DNA of 64,000 nucleotides from JAALKW01 sp963974485. Lineage in GTDB: Bacteria > Pseudomonadota > Gammaproteobacteria > Legionellales > Legionellaceae. Below are positions 43,188 through 51,762 of this stretch, piece after piece. The stretch lies in NCBI GenBank assembly GCA_963974485.1, contig CAXBBS010000007.1:34639-98638 (forward strand). Reading direction: 5' to 3'. The position numbers were made by a program, and so were the translations under genes. Under the pieces are notes generated by a model. That model searched no databases. It worked only from the letters and a program-made list of their open reading frames with translations, and was not told the DNA's origin. How positions within the stretch are numbered: position 1 is the stretch's first letter; every line of letters starts with the position of its first letter.

Positions 43188-45734
43188 TCATACCATAGAG
43201 ATTGATTTAAGAACAGATTGTTCTTCTATATTTCTTGGTAAGGATGCCGGTTGAAATAAAGCATACCGTGAAACAGTAGGCTTTTTCACATCAATAATTT
43301 TTAAATCAAGCAGCATGAATTCAGCCAAAGCCCGAAGTTCATTTGGATCAGATTTATATTTAATCAGCTGATCTTCATCCCATATATTTAGATTTTTTTG
43401 AACACACCAGTCCGCAAAAATAGGGTACAACTTTTCTTCTGGATTAACTGCCTGATCAACTAAAAAATCAACCGTATAATGCTCGCAAAATAAAAGCCAT
43501 TGCAGGGTATGACCTGCTTGGGATGTCATGGTTAAAATCTTTTTATTAAAATTAGCATCATGTAGTTTTGCTTCTAAATTAGTTAAATCTACGAATTGGG
43601 TAAACATTGCTTCTTTTTCCATGCCTTTAACAAAGTAGGTATTGGGTTCTTTTGATATATAAATAGTATTCTTTTGGGCTTCTGTAAAATCACCATCTAA
43701 CGACGACATGAGTGCCAAGTCATACTTCCCTTGTCCTCGACAAAAATATCCTACAGCTCGATCCCATAATACTTCTGACGCCTCTCTAAATCCCAAAGTA
43801 AAACTTACATTACGTAAATAAAAGTTAAGACCGAACCAGTACACGAAATCTTCGTACGTAAAGTAGTCTTCTATATCACTCCAAATAATTTTAAAATAAA
43901 AGTACTGATTGAGCACACGTACGGTATTATAATAATACGTTCTAAAAGCGGCCTCTCGAATATCTTGCGCAACGAGCATTGCTCGATTCCTCAAGGTCAG
44001 ATCAGGTGAAAATAATATCTTTTTTTCAGCAGCAAAATCACTTAAATTTTGGGGGTATGAACGGTAGCAATGTGAACCGGTCGTCATCGCGATGGCCAGC
44101 AACAATTCGGCCCGCTCTCCAGGTGAGTACGCCTCCATCTTGGATAACAACAGCCGTGCGTACCCGTGCATATTTGCGGCTTGTAAATGTGAAAAGTCAC
44201 GATGTGATGCTTGATCAAGACGCCCAACAAACACCTCCATTTCTTGCTTTAAATAAGTGATTTGACGTTCTATTAATTGTTCTTTTAATAATCCTTTTAA
44301 ATCTTGACCGTTAAATTTTTCGTGCGCATACATTTGACACAAAATAAAATCTCGAATTTTTTCATCTTTAAAATCAATGTTATAGAATAATTCAAGATAT
44401 CGTTTATAACCAAGTTTTGGAAAAACAAATGGAACATCCTTTAATATATCCTCTACAAGCTGATAACTTTCATAAAAATGATCAAACGTAACATGAAGTT
44501 TTCGATCGCCCCGTTTTTCTTCGTGGGCCTTGAGACGACATTCAAATGACTCTTTTGGATTATCATGGCGAGTATGACCTGCTTCTAATGTGATAGCTAA
44601 AATATATTTTTTAAAATTAATATCCGCCAGTTTTTCTGTTAAATGAGTTAAGTCGACTTCTTCAGTAAAGCATGCTTCTTTTTGCATTCCTTTTACAAAA
44701 TAAGCTTTACGATTTTCAGATAAATAAACGACGTTATCTAATATTTTAATATTTTCGCCCTCTAAAGATGACATTAATGCAAAATCATATTCTTCAGATG
44801 CATTATTATTTGGAAACTGAACGGTTGGACTCGTTTGCCCCAACTTATTACATAGAACATGATCAATGACAGTAAATACGACCATCACCAACGAAAAACC
44901 AATACCTATATAACTTGTAACACCAAAAATAACGAGTAATAAAATAGAAATGCTCAAACAGAGGTAAGGCATTTCTAAAAAATCAGGCAGATATTCACGT
45001 TGATACAATTGATCAAGGCCATACATGGCTAAAGAAATACACGCATACCATGGAGAACCAAAAATAAAACAAGCCACAAGCGAAACAGCGTAAAGCGCAA
45101 ACAAAGGATAAACAAGGTTGTCACTCAGAAATGGAACTATTTTTTTGATGTACTCATTATCATGGAGCCCCCAAGGAAGCTCTTTAACTTTCATATAACC
45201 ATCATTGGATACAATATCTGAAATCATTTTTTTAAAATCAAAATCATGCAGATTTTCTTCTAAAGCTGTTAAATCTACCTCTTCGGTAAAAAATATTGCT
45301 TGATTCATGCCCTTTAAAAAATAGGCTTTAGGATGTGTAGACAAATACACGACACCATCTTTTGCTGAAGTAAGATCGCCATCTAACGATGACATTAATG
45401 CAAGATCATACCCCTCATTTTGAATGATCTGATTTTTATGAAGTACGGATGCCACATAAAAAAGAGTAGCCAAAGGCAAAGCAGTCGCACAATAAACCAA
45501 CCACACATTTAGTGATAATAAATTAACCAAGGGAAAAAGGGTGATGTTTGCCAACCAAAGAACCGATCTAAATGACCATAGTTTATTTTTGGTTCCACTA
45601 TCCACGGTTTCTTGCGTATAAGCTACATATTGTGAGACGGAATGCGCATCGGCACTCACATCAATCATACGTTGAATTGACTCAAATGAAGGCATGGAAA
45701 TCAAAAAGAGGTAATATTGGCGCAACAATAACAT
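43188..45734 (-). CDS. membrane protein, longer paralog carrying three in-frame modules
   Basis: About 848 residues from the ATG at 45734 (TTG at 45743 is also possible). The same membrane and soluble scaffold as the neighbour: N-terminal W-S-F plus paired helices, V-T-F-D-H-F-Y, A-M-T-T-G-S-H-C, L-F-C-E-H-Y-T-V-D. Three 73-residue copies of one sequence, each starting Y-D-x-A-L-M-S-S-L, sit at residues about 112-184, 319-391 and 674-746 (counted from 45743). Function unknown. The extra length over the paralog is about 218 residues, i.e. three modules. Topology and location (inner membrane) are inference. Confidence 0.75.
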   Translation of the reverse strand: MLLLRQYYLFLISMPSFESIQRMIDVSADAHSVSQYVAYTQETVDSGTKNKLWSFRSVLWLANITLFPLVNLLSLNVWLVYCATALPLATLFYVASVLHKNQIIQNEGYDLALMSSLDGDLTSAKDGVVYLSTHPKAYFLKGMNQAIFFTEEVDLTALEENLHDFDFKKMISDIVSNDGYMKVKELPWGLHDNEYIKKIVPFLSDNLVYPLFALYAVSLVACFIFGSPWYACISLAMYGLDQLYQREYLPDFLEMPYLCLSISILLLVIFGVTSYIGIGFSLVMVVFTVIDHVLCNKLGQTSPTVQFPNNNASEEYDFALMSSLEGENIKILDNVVYLSENRKAYFVKGMQKEACFTEEVDLTHLTEKLADINFKKYILAITLEAGHTRHDNPKESFECRLKAHEEKRGDRKLHVTFDHFYESYQLVEDILKDVPFVFPKLGYKRYLELFYNIDFKDEKIRDFILCQMYAHEKFNGQDLKGLLKEQLIERQITYLKQEMEVFVGRLDQASHRDFSHLQAANMHGYARLLLSKMEAYSPGERAELLLAIAMTTGSHCYRSYPQNLSDFAAEKKILFSPDLTLRNRAMLVAQDIREAAFRTYYYNTVRVLNQYFYFKIIWSDIEDYFTYEDFVYWFGLNFYLRNVSFTLGFREASEVLWDRAVGYFCRGQGKYDLALMSSLDGDFTEAQKNTIYISKEPNTYFVKGMEKEAMFTQFVDLTNLEAKLHDANFNKKILTMTSQAGHTLQWLLFCEHYTVDFLVDQAVNPEEKLYPIFADWCVQKNLNIWDEDQLIKYKSDPNELRALAEFMLLDLKIIDVKKPTVSRYALFQPASLPRNIEEQSVLKSISMV
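43506..43724 (-). repeat. in-frame 73-residue module, copy 3
   Basis: Begins YDLALMSSLDGD, continues Y-F-V-K-G-M and V-D-L-T-N-L-E and ends A-G-H-T. In the neighbour paralog the same place reads R-G-G-Q directly followed by the shared L-F-C-E-H-Y, so the insert has a clear empty site. 38 of 73 residues equal copy 1 and 41 of 73 equal copy 2 by hand count. Confidence 0.85.
44571..44789 (-). repeat. in-frame 73-residue module, copy 2
   Basis: Begins YDFALMSSLEGE, continues V-V-Y-L-S, A-Y-F-V-K-G-M and E-E-V-D-L-T-H-L and ends A-G-H-T. It sits between the membrane part and the soluble part of the scaffold. The aligned place in the paralog is a poorly conserved linker, so the exact edges are less sure here. 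Confidence 0.85.
45192..45410 (-). repeat. in-frame 73-residue module, copy 1
   Basis: Begins YDLALMSSLDGD, continues V-V-Y-L-S, A-Y-F-L-K-G-M and E-E-V-D-L-T-A-L-E and ends N-D-G-Y-M. It lies in the loop after the first helix pair; the paralog goes there from K-N-Q-M-L-V-N-L-G straight to the shared L-P-W-x-L-H. 40 of 73 residues equal copy 2 by hand count. Confidence 0.85.
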
Positions 45735-45763
45735 AAAGAGCAAATAATAGCCACTATGTTATT

Positions 45764-46447
45764 TTAAATTTTATTTACTAATTGTCGAAGCCGCTCAGTT
45801 GGATTCATCGCGCGGGTAATCGAACGACCAATCACGCCATAATCACTGCCAAGCTCGGTTGCAAGCTCCGGCGTGACACAACGCACCTGGTCATGGGTTG
45901 CGTCGCCTTCAAGTCGAATTCCTGGTGTCACCGTTAAAAAATTTTGGCCACAAACAGCTTTAAGCTCAGGAACTTCCAGTGCTGAACACACCACACCATC
46001 TAAATTAGCCTGCTTAGCCAATTCCGCTAGATTTTTTACCTGCTGAAGCAACGGCTTATTGATACCTACCCCCGCTAAATCATCCGAGCCTAAGCTGGTC
46101 AGTACGGTCACCGCAATTAATAAAGGCCGGGTATCACCATATTCTTCCACGGCCTCGCGTGCTGCTTGCATCATTTTGATGCCACCGGCCGCATGAACAT
46201 TAAGCATCCATACGCCTAAATCAGCAGCAGCTTTGCAAGCCGAAGCGACAGTATTTGAAATATCATGGTATTTCAGATCTAAAAATACGTTGAAATCTTT
46301 CGCAATTAAAGCACGTACAAACGACGGTCCAAAACGTGTAAACGATTCGTTGCCTACTTTGAGTGCACACCAGGTCGGATCCCAGGCATCGGCCCACCCA
46401 AGTGCTGTCGTTTCATCCATTCCATCCAATGCGATAATTAATTGCAT
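45764..46447 (-). CDS. pyrF: orotidine 5'-phosphate decarboxylase
   Basis: 227 residues from the ATG at 46447 (MQLIIALDG), chosen over an upstream in-frame start because AAGGAG lies about 10 bases before it and it matches the family. The catalytic F-L-D-L-K-Y-H-D-I-S-N-T-V (Asp-Lys-x-x-Asp array) and the V-T-P-G-I-R phosphate loop are present. It makes UMP. Last gene of the gyrA-to-pyrF run and 5 bases after lapB. Confidence 0.95.
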   Translation of the reverse strand: MQLIIALDGMDETTALGWADAWDPTWCALKVGNESFTRFGPSFVRALIAKDFNVFLDLKYHDISNTVASACKAAADLGVWMLNVHAAGGIKMMQAAREAVEEYGDTRPLLIAVTVLTSLGSDDLAGVGINKPLLQQVKNLAELAKQANLDGVVCSALEVPELKAVCGQNFLTVTPGIRLEGDATHDQVRCVTPELATELGSDYGVIGRSITRAMNPTERLRQLVNKI

Positions 46448-46452
46448 ACGTA

Positions 46453-47622
46453 TTAATCTCCTTCCAAACCATGGATAGGCTTTGTTCGCCCCCATTGCTT
46501 ACAGCTCGGGCATAGCCAGTGCAGAAGTGTGCCAGAAAAACCACAATGCTCACAGCGATATACAGGTTTATTTTCTAAAAATTTACTGGTAATACTATAA
46601 AGCATATCAAGTTTATCGCGAACCAGGCCGTGCGCCGATTCCAAATGCCATTGGATGAGTTGGTTTAAACCGCGAATCGATGGATAGCGACCTAACTGAA
46701 CCGAGACAAAATCAATGGCCACATCCAAGCTTTTCTCATCACGTACATAATCCCCAATCGCAAAAATAATCGAAGCACGCGGATGATCACTTAAAACACT
46801 TTCTAAATAGCTGATGCATTCATCCATTGTATTGAGTTCAGCAGAAGCTTTTAGAAGTGGCTCAATAATTTCCGTCAAAAAATCAGGATCTTGTGCTGAA
46901 ACACGCTTTAACGCACGCACCGCAGGTTTATAACGACCGTGCAACATTTCTAACTCGGCAAGCATTAAACTGGCACGAACGGATTGTTTATCAACAACCA
47001 AAGCCTGCTTTATCACGGTATACGCTTTATCGTGGGCACCCATCGTCATCGCTTGATGACCCATTTCACAGTAATAATGAGCCGCTTGAGCGTTCATGCT
47101 ATGACCTGTTGATAGCTCAAGTTTTTTAAGCGTTTCCAGCGCTTTTTCCCACGATTTTTCTTGCTGATAAATCGCTAATAAACCTCGTAAACTATTAGCA
47201 TCAGGGGTTCCACCCAGCTCAACAACTTCAATAAAAATACGTTCGGCACGATCAAAAACACCCGCGCTCATGTAATCTTGCGCCAAAGCCATTAACGCTT
47301 CTTTACGCTGGCTAACACTTAATTGGGGTCTTGCAATCAGGTTTTGATGAATACGAATGGCACGATCAACTTCGCCTCGACGACGAAACAAACTACCTAA
47401 AGCTAAATGCGTTTCAACAGTTTCACTGTCGACTTCAAGCAATTTAATAAAAATATCAACCGCTTTATCCGGTTGCTCATTGAGCAAATAATTCAAACCC
47501 ATCACATATTCACGTGACAACTGATTATTTGACTCAGGATGTTTTATGGAATCATTTCGCCGTGCAAGCCACCAGCCAGAGCATGCTGCAGCGGGAAGTA
47601 ACATAGGCCAAAAATTAATCAT
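46453..47622 (-). CDS. lapB: LapB (YciM), TPR scaffold that controls LpxC turnover
   Basis: 389 residues: an N-terminal membrane anchor (about 1-19), then N-Y-L-L-N-E-Q-P-D-K-A-V-D and roughly nine TPR helix pairs, and a C-terminal rubredoxin-like zinc site (CEHCGFSGTLLHWLCPSCKQ). LapB links FtsH with LpxC and so tunes lipopolysaccharide synthesis. hflK/hflC, FtsH partners, are also in this window. Downstream of lapA, before pyrF, the usual order. Confidence 0.95.
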   Translation of the reverse strand: MINFWPMLLPAAACSGWWLARRNDSIKHPESNNQLSREYVMGLNYLLNEQPDKAVDIFIKLLEVDSETVETHLALGSLFRRRGEVDRAIRIHQNLIARPQLSVSQRKEALMALAQDYMSAGVFDRAERIFIEVVELGGTPDANSLRGLLAIYQQEKSWEKALETLKKLELSTGHSMNAQAAHYYCEMGHQAMTMGAHDKAYTVIKQALVVDKQSVRASLMLAELEMLHGRYKPAVRALKRVSAQDPDFLTEIIEPLLKASAELNTMDECISYLESVLSDHPRASIIFAIGDYVRDEKSLDVAIDFVSVQLGRYPSIRGLNQLIQWHLESAHGLVRDKLDMLYSITSKFLENKPVYRCEHCGFSGTLLHWLCPSCKQWGRTKPIHGLEGD

Positions 47623-47636
47623 ATAAAACGCTCTCT

Positions 47637-47927
47637 TTAATGCTGATCTTTGAGAGGAATCGCACGTAAATTTTTAATTTCTCGTTCCGTCAATTCAAGT
47701 TGGTGTTTAAGTTTACGATGCTGCGCCTTAAGAGACCAGTAACGCGTCAAGAAAACAAAAAATCCTAACATAACACCCAGTGTTAGTGTTGCAAGCATCA
47801 AAATTGATATGGGCATGGTATACATTTTGAAATATAGATTAAGTTGAACAGATCCAGCATTGAGCGCAGCAAAGGCGACTCCGAACAGCATGATCAAAAA
47901 ATAAAAAATCATCATGATAAGGCGCAT
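47637..47927 (-). CDS. lapA: LapA domain membrane protein (YciS)
   Basis: 96 residues with two membrane helices (about 1-20 and 38-62) and a charged cytoplasmic C-terminal coil. It matches the LapA/DUF1049 family by N-A-G-S-V-Q-L-N-L and L-x-L-G-V-M-L-G-F-F. It acts with LapB in lipopolysaccharide assembly control. lapB begins 14 bases downstream. Confidence 0.9.
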   Translation of the reverse strand: MRLIMMIFYFLIMLFGVAFAALNAGSVQLNLYFKMYTMPISILMLATLTLGVMLGFFVFLTRYWSLKAQHRKLKHQLELTEREIKNLRAIPLKDQH

Positions 47928-47947
47928 ATTCCCTTCCTTTTTATAAT

Positions 47948-47975
47948 AAAAAAGCGTAGTAAACTACGCTTTTTT
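47948..47975 (-). terminator. rho-independent terminator after rpsA
   Basis: AGCGTAGT and ACTACGCT pair around a two-base AA loop (opening to a four-base loop), flanked by A5 on the left and T5 on the right. It sits between rpsA and lapA, so it can stop rpsA transcripts and separate lapA-lapB-pyrF from the ribosomal gene. Confidence 0.85.
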
Positions 47976-48007
47976 ATTGGATCAAATGCTTCTAACAGAA
48001 CGAGCAA

Positions 48008-49690
48008 TTAGTCGCTCTTTTTGCTATTGGCCATTTTCTCTTTCAACAAATCACCCAACGTTGTTGGAGCAACTTCTTGTGTTTTCGAGTATTTCTTAAT
48101 TGCTTCAGCTTGTTCTGCAGCATCTTTCGCTTTAACAGACAATGTTATTGTACGCTTTTTACGATCAACATTGACAATTTTAGCTTCGAGCTCGTCACCC
48201 ACTTTAACAACCGTAGAAGCATCTTCTACTTTATCATCAGACAAATCGCTTGCACGAATTGTTCCAAGCACGTCAGGAGCAAGCTCAACGGTTACCGCTT
48301 TCGCTTCAACTTCGGTTACTTTAACTTTAACAACACTTCCTTTGGAGAATTCGTCCGCATAACTTGTGAAATCATCGGTTTCAAGCTGTTTCAAACCAAG
48401 TGAAATGCGCTCACGCTCAGGATCAATCGCTAAAATTACTGCTTCAATTTCTTGACCTTTTTTGAATTCTTTAACAGCCTCTTCACCAGGAACTGTCCAA
48501 GAAATATCAGAGAGATGAACCAAACCATCAATTTCACCGTCTAAGCCAATGAAGATACCAAAATCGGTAATTGAGCGAATTTTCCCGCCGATTTTTTGAC
48601 CTTTAACTTGGCCTTCAGCAAATGTTTGCCATGGGTTGTTTTTGCATTGCTTCATGCCTAATGAAATACGACGACGATCTTGGTCGATTTCAAGCACGAT
48701 AACAGGAACAGCTTCACCAACCGATACAACTTTGCTTGGGTGAATATTTTTGTTCGTCCAGTCCATTTCAGACATGTGAACTAAACCTTCAACACCCTCT
48801 TCGATTTCAACAAAGCAACCATAATCTGTAATATTGGTTACTTTTCCGTCTAAGCGTGTGCCAACAGGATAACGATCAACTAAATCAACCCATGGATCAT
48901 TACCTAATTGCTTCATACCCAAGGATACGCGATTACGTTCGCTGTCAAAGCTCAATACTTTAACTTTAATATCTTGAGCAACGCTTAAAACTTCGCTTGG
49001 ATGTTTCACACGTTTCCATGAGATATCGGTAATATGTAACAAGCCATCTACGCCGCCTAAATCAACAAACGCACCGTAATCCGTCAAGTTTTTAACAACA
49101 CCATCAAGCACTTGGCCATCATGCAATGAATCAAGCAATGCTTGTCTGTCAGCACTATTTTCTTCTTCAACCACAGCTCTGCGAGACACAACGATGTTGT
49201 TGCGCTTCAGATCCATTTTAATCACTTTAAATTCGAGTTCTTTACCTTCCAAATAAGAAGGATCTCGTACAGGTCGTACGTCAACAAGCGAACCTGGTAA
49301 GAAGGCACGAATAGAACCAATCTCAACGGTAAATCCGCCTTTAACTTTACCTGAAATCAAACCAATAACCGTTTCGTTATTATCGTATGATTTAGAAAGT
49401 TTTCTCCACGCTTCTTGGCGTTTTGCTTTTTCGCGAGAAAGCAGTGTTTCACCATGGCCATCTTCGAGGGAATCGAGTGCAACTTCGACTGAGTCACCAA
49501 CGGCAACTTCAACTTTACCGTCTTTATCTTTAAATTCATCGATTGAGATCACGCCTTCGGATTTTAACAACGCATCCACTGTTACATAATCAGCATCAAC
49601 CCCAATTACGGTTGCTGCAATAATCGCTCCAGGGTAAAACTGCGTACCCGCTACGCTCTCTTCAAATAATTGCTTAAAACTCTCAGTCAT
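48008..49690 (-). CDS. rpsA: 30S ribosomal protein S1
   Basis: 560 residues with six S1 (OB-fold) domains, the usual number: G-A-F-V-D-L-G-G-V-D-G-L-L-H-I-T-D in domain 3, G-C-F-V-E-I-E-E-G-V-E-G-L-V-H in domain 4, G-I-F-I-G-L-D-G-x-I-D-G-L-V-H in domain 5. The acidic motif of the last repeats R-I-S-L-G-x-K-Q is kept. It binds mRNA on the 30S subunit. A 118-base gap with AT-rich sequence and no gene separates it from cmk, where its own leader lies. Confidence 0.97.
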   Translation of the reverse strand: MTESFKQLFEESVAGTQFYPGAIIAATVIGVDADYVTVDALLKSEGVISIDEFKDKDGKVEVAVGDSVEVALDSLEDGHGETLLSREKAKRQEAWRKLSKSYDNNETVIGLISGKVKGGFTVEIGSIRAFLPGSLVDVRPVRDPSYLEGKELEFKVIKMDLKRNNIVVSRRAVVEEENSADRQALLDSLHDGQVLDGVVKNLTDYGAFVDLGGVDGLLHITDISWKRVKHPSEVLSVAQDIKVKVLSFDSERNRVSLGMKQLGNDPWVDLVDRYPVGTRLDGKVTNITDYGCFVEIEEGVEGLVHMSEMDWTNKNIHPSKVVSVGEAVPVIVLEIDQDRRRISLGMKQCKNNPWQTFAEGQVKGQKIGGKIRSITDFGIFIGLDGEIDGLVHLSDISWTVPGEEAVKEFKKGQEIEAVILAIDPERERISLGLKQLETDDFTSYADEFSKGSVVKVKVTEVEAKAVTVELAPDVLGTIRASDLSDDKVEDASTVVKVGDELEAKIVNVDRKKRTITLSVKAKDAAEQAEAIKKYSKTQEVAPTTLGDLLKEKMANSKKSD

Positions 49691-49808
49691 TTTATCAAAC
49701 TCAATATATATCGTTACGGAAAGCGCTTAAATAGCCTGCTCTCCCCCGTCAATGCTTTTCTAAGTTTTTAAACTCAAAAAAACGCCAAAAAAAAATCCCT
49801 TCACTGCA

Positions 49809-50495
49809 TCATAAAAACGAAATTAGACCTCGTTCTTGCGCAAGTAAAAGGAGCCGTTCAAACACATCTTCAACGCTGCAATAGGTCGTATCGACCGTTA
49901 TCGCATCATTTGCAGCCATAAGCGGAGCATGCGCGCGATCCATATCTCTTGCATCACGTTTAGCCAATTCACCAACGACCTGCGCGAGATTAACACTTTT
50001 CCCACTCGTCTTCAACTGTAAATATCGTCGTTTGGCGCGTACTTCTGAACTGGCATCTAAATATATTTTTAAATCTGCCTTGGGAAAAACCACTGTTCCC
50101 ATATCTCGACCATCCGTAACAAGCCCAGGCTTTTGTGCGAATGCGCGCTGTCGCTCAAGTAATGCTGCACGAACGTCTGGAATAGCCGCCAATTGAGACG
50201 CTCGTGCACCGCACGCTTCCGTCCGAAGCTCATCACCTACCCGCACACCATCCAAAAGAATACCATTTTGATCAAACTCAACCGGTAACACATAAGCTAA
50301 TGCAACCACGTCATCTAATGCATCTAACGCTATCCCACGCTTCTCCGTAAGTAAACCCAGCGCACGGTATAAAACACCACTATCCAATACATGCCAACCC
50401 AAAGCCTCGGCTAAACGATGGCATAAAGTTCCTTTACCCGTACCACTTGGGCCATCAAGGGTTATTACAGGAACAACATCTTGCTTCTCACGCAT
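49809..50495 (-). CDS. cmk: cytidylate kinase
   Basis: 228 residues. The P-loop is V-I-T-L-D-G-P-S-G-T-G-K-G-T-L, followed by L-D-S-G-x-L-Y-R-A and V-T-D-G-R-D-M-G-T-V-V-F-P, and A-K-R-R-Y. It phosphorylates CMP and dCMP. Its ATG overlaps the aroA 3' end by 8 bases. Confidence 0.95.
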   Translation of the reverse strand: MREKQDVVPVITLDGPSGTGKGTLCHRLAEALGWHVLDSGVLYRALGLLTEKRGIALDALDDVVALAYVLPVEFDQNGILLDGVRVGDELRTEACGARASQLAAIPDVRAALLERQRAFAQKPGLVTDGRDMGTVVFPKADLKIYLDASSEVRAKRRYLQLKTSGKSVNLAQVVGELAKRDARDMDRAHAPLMAANDAITVDTTYCSVEDVFERLLLLAQERGLISFL

Positions 50496-51762
50496 GGTGA
50501 GCCTCCTCTATAAAACATTGAATTTTATTAGCGCAATTAATAAACGTAGGAAACGACGTTGATATGGCCTCGCTGTTCAGCACCGTCACCGCGGCATTCG
50601 CCACGGATCCCGCCACTAAAAATGCCATCGCAACACGATGGTCTGCATGGCTATCAACCACACCACCTTGGAGTTCACCGCCTTCAATTATAATACTATC
50701 AGCTGTTTCTAATATCTTAATACCTAATTGCTTGAGCCCCTCAGCCATCACTCCAATACGATCACTTTCTTTATGGCGCAGCTCTTCAATGCCCAAAACA
50801 CGCGTTGTGCCAGAAGCCTTGGCTGCCGCAATAAATAAAATCGGAAACTCATCGATACTCAGAGAAACCATATTTTGGGGTATATCAATACCGTTTAAAC
50901 ATGCATAGCGCACGAGAATATCTGCAACCGGCTCTTCACCATACATACGCTTATTTTCGAGCGTGATATCTGCCCCCATGGCCTGTAATATTTGAATCAC
51001 ACCGATGCGTGTTGGATTGACCCCAACATCGCGCAGCATAATCTCAGAACCTGGGATTAAACTTGCCGCCACTATAAAAAACGCGGCCGACGACAAGTCA
51101 CCCGGTATTTTAATCTTGATATTCTCGCGATCTTGAGATAAAAATGTACGTAACATGCGCTCGGTATGATCGCGTGTGATTTGAGGCTCTTCTACACGCG
51201 TATCCCCTTCAGCATAAAGCCCAGCTAACAAAATACATGATTTAACCTGAGCACTCGCGACCGGCATTATATAATCAATCGCCTGAAGTGTTTTTCCACC
51301 ACGTATGAATAACGGCGCTCGACCGCCATCAGATGCGCGAATATCTGCGCCCATCTGTTGTAGTGGCGTGCAAATACGTGCCATGGGGCGCTTCCGCAAG
51401 CTTGCATCCCCTGTTAACTCACTATCAAATGTTTGACCCACTAAAAGCCCAGCGAGCAAGCGCATGCTCGTGCCTGAGTTCCCGCAGTCTAATATTTTTT
51501 TAGGCTTTTTTAATCCATAAAGACCTACGCCATGAATTTTTATGTTCCCATGAGTTAATTGCTCGATGCGCACGCCCATCGCTCGTAAAATATGAAGCGT
51601 CGCATGGCAATCATCGCTTTCTAGAAAATGCTCTATCAACGTGACACCTTCAGCAATCGCCCCCAAAATAAGCGCGCGATGCGAAATAGATTTATCACCA
51701 GGCACACGGAGTTCGCCCTGTATCTTAGTAACAGGATGGCTTACTAAATTCTGGGTTTGCAT
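50488..51762 (-). CDS. aroA: 3-phosphoshikimate 1-carboxyvinyltransferase (EPSP synthase)
   Basis: 424 residues. It has L-R-V-P-G-D-K-S-I-S-H-R-A at the N-terminus, the D-C-G-N-S-G-T-S-M-R-L motif and D-H-R-V-A-M-A in the C-terminal half; the G-N-S-G-T-S-M-R-L form indicates a class II type enzyme. It makes EPSP in the shikimate pathway (aroQ of the same pathway is at 8.6 kb). Start overlaps the serC stop by one base (TAATG). Confidence 0.95.
   Translation of the reverse strand: MQTQNLVSHPVTKIQGELRVPGDKSISHRALILGAIAEGVTLIEHFLESDDCHATLHILRAMGVRIEQLTHGNIKIHGVGLYGLKKPKKILDCGNSGTSMRLLAGLLVGQTFDSELTGDASLRKRPMARICTPLQQMGADIRASDGGRAPLFIRGGKTLQAIDYIMPVASAQVKSCILLAGLYAEGDTRVEEPQITRDHTERMLRTFLSQDRENIKIKIPGDLSSAAFFIVAASLIPGSEIMLRDVGVNPTRIGVIQILQAMGADITLENKRMYGEEPVADILVRYACLNGIDIPQNMVSLSIDEFPILFIAAAKASGTTRVLGIEELRHKESDRIGVMAEGLKQLGIKILETADSIIIEGGELQGGVVDSHADHRVAMAFLVAGSVANAAVTVLNSEAISTSFPTFINCANKIQCFIEEAHHA

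Noticed and set aside
48021..48403. Two overlapping ORFs of over 100 codons on the plus strand
   Set aside because: They lie antisense to rpsA and have low-complexity Phe/Ser/Asn composition typical of shadow frames.
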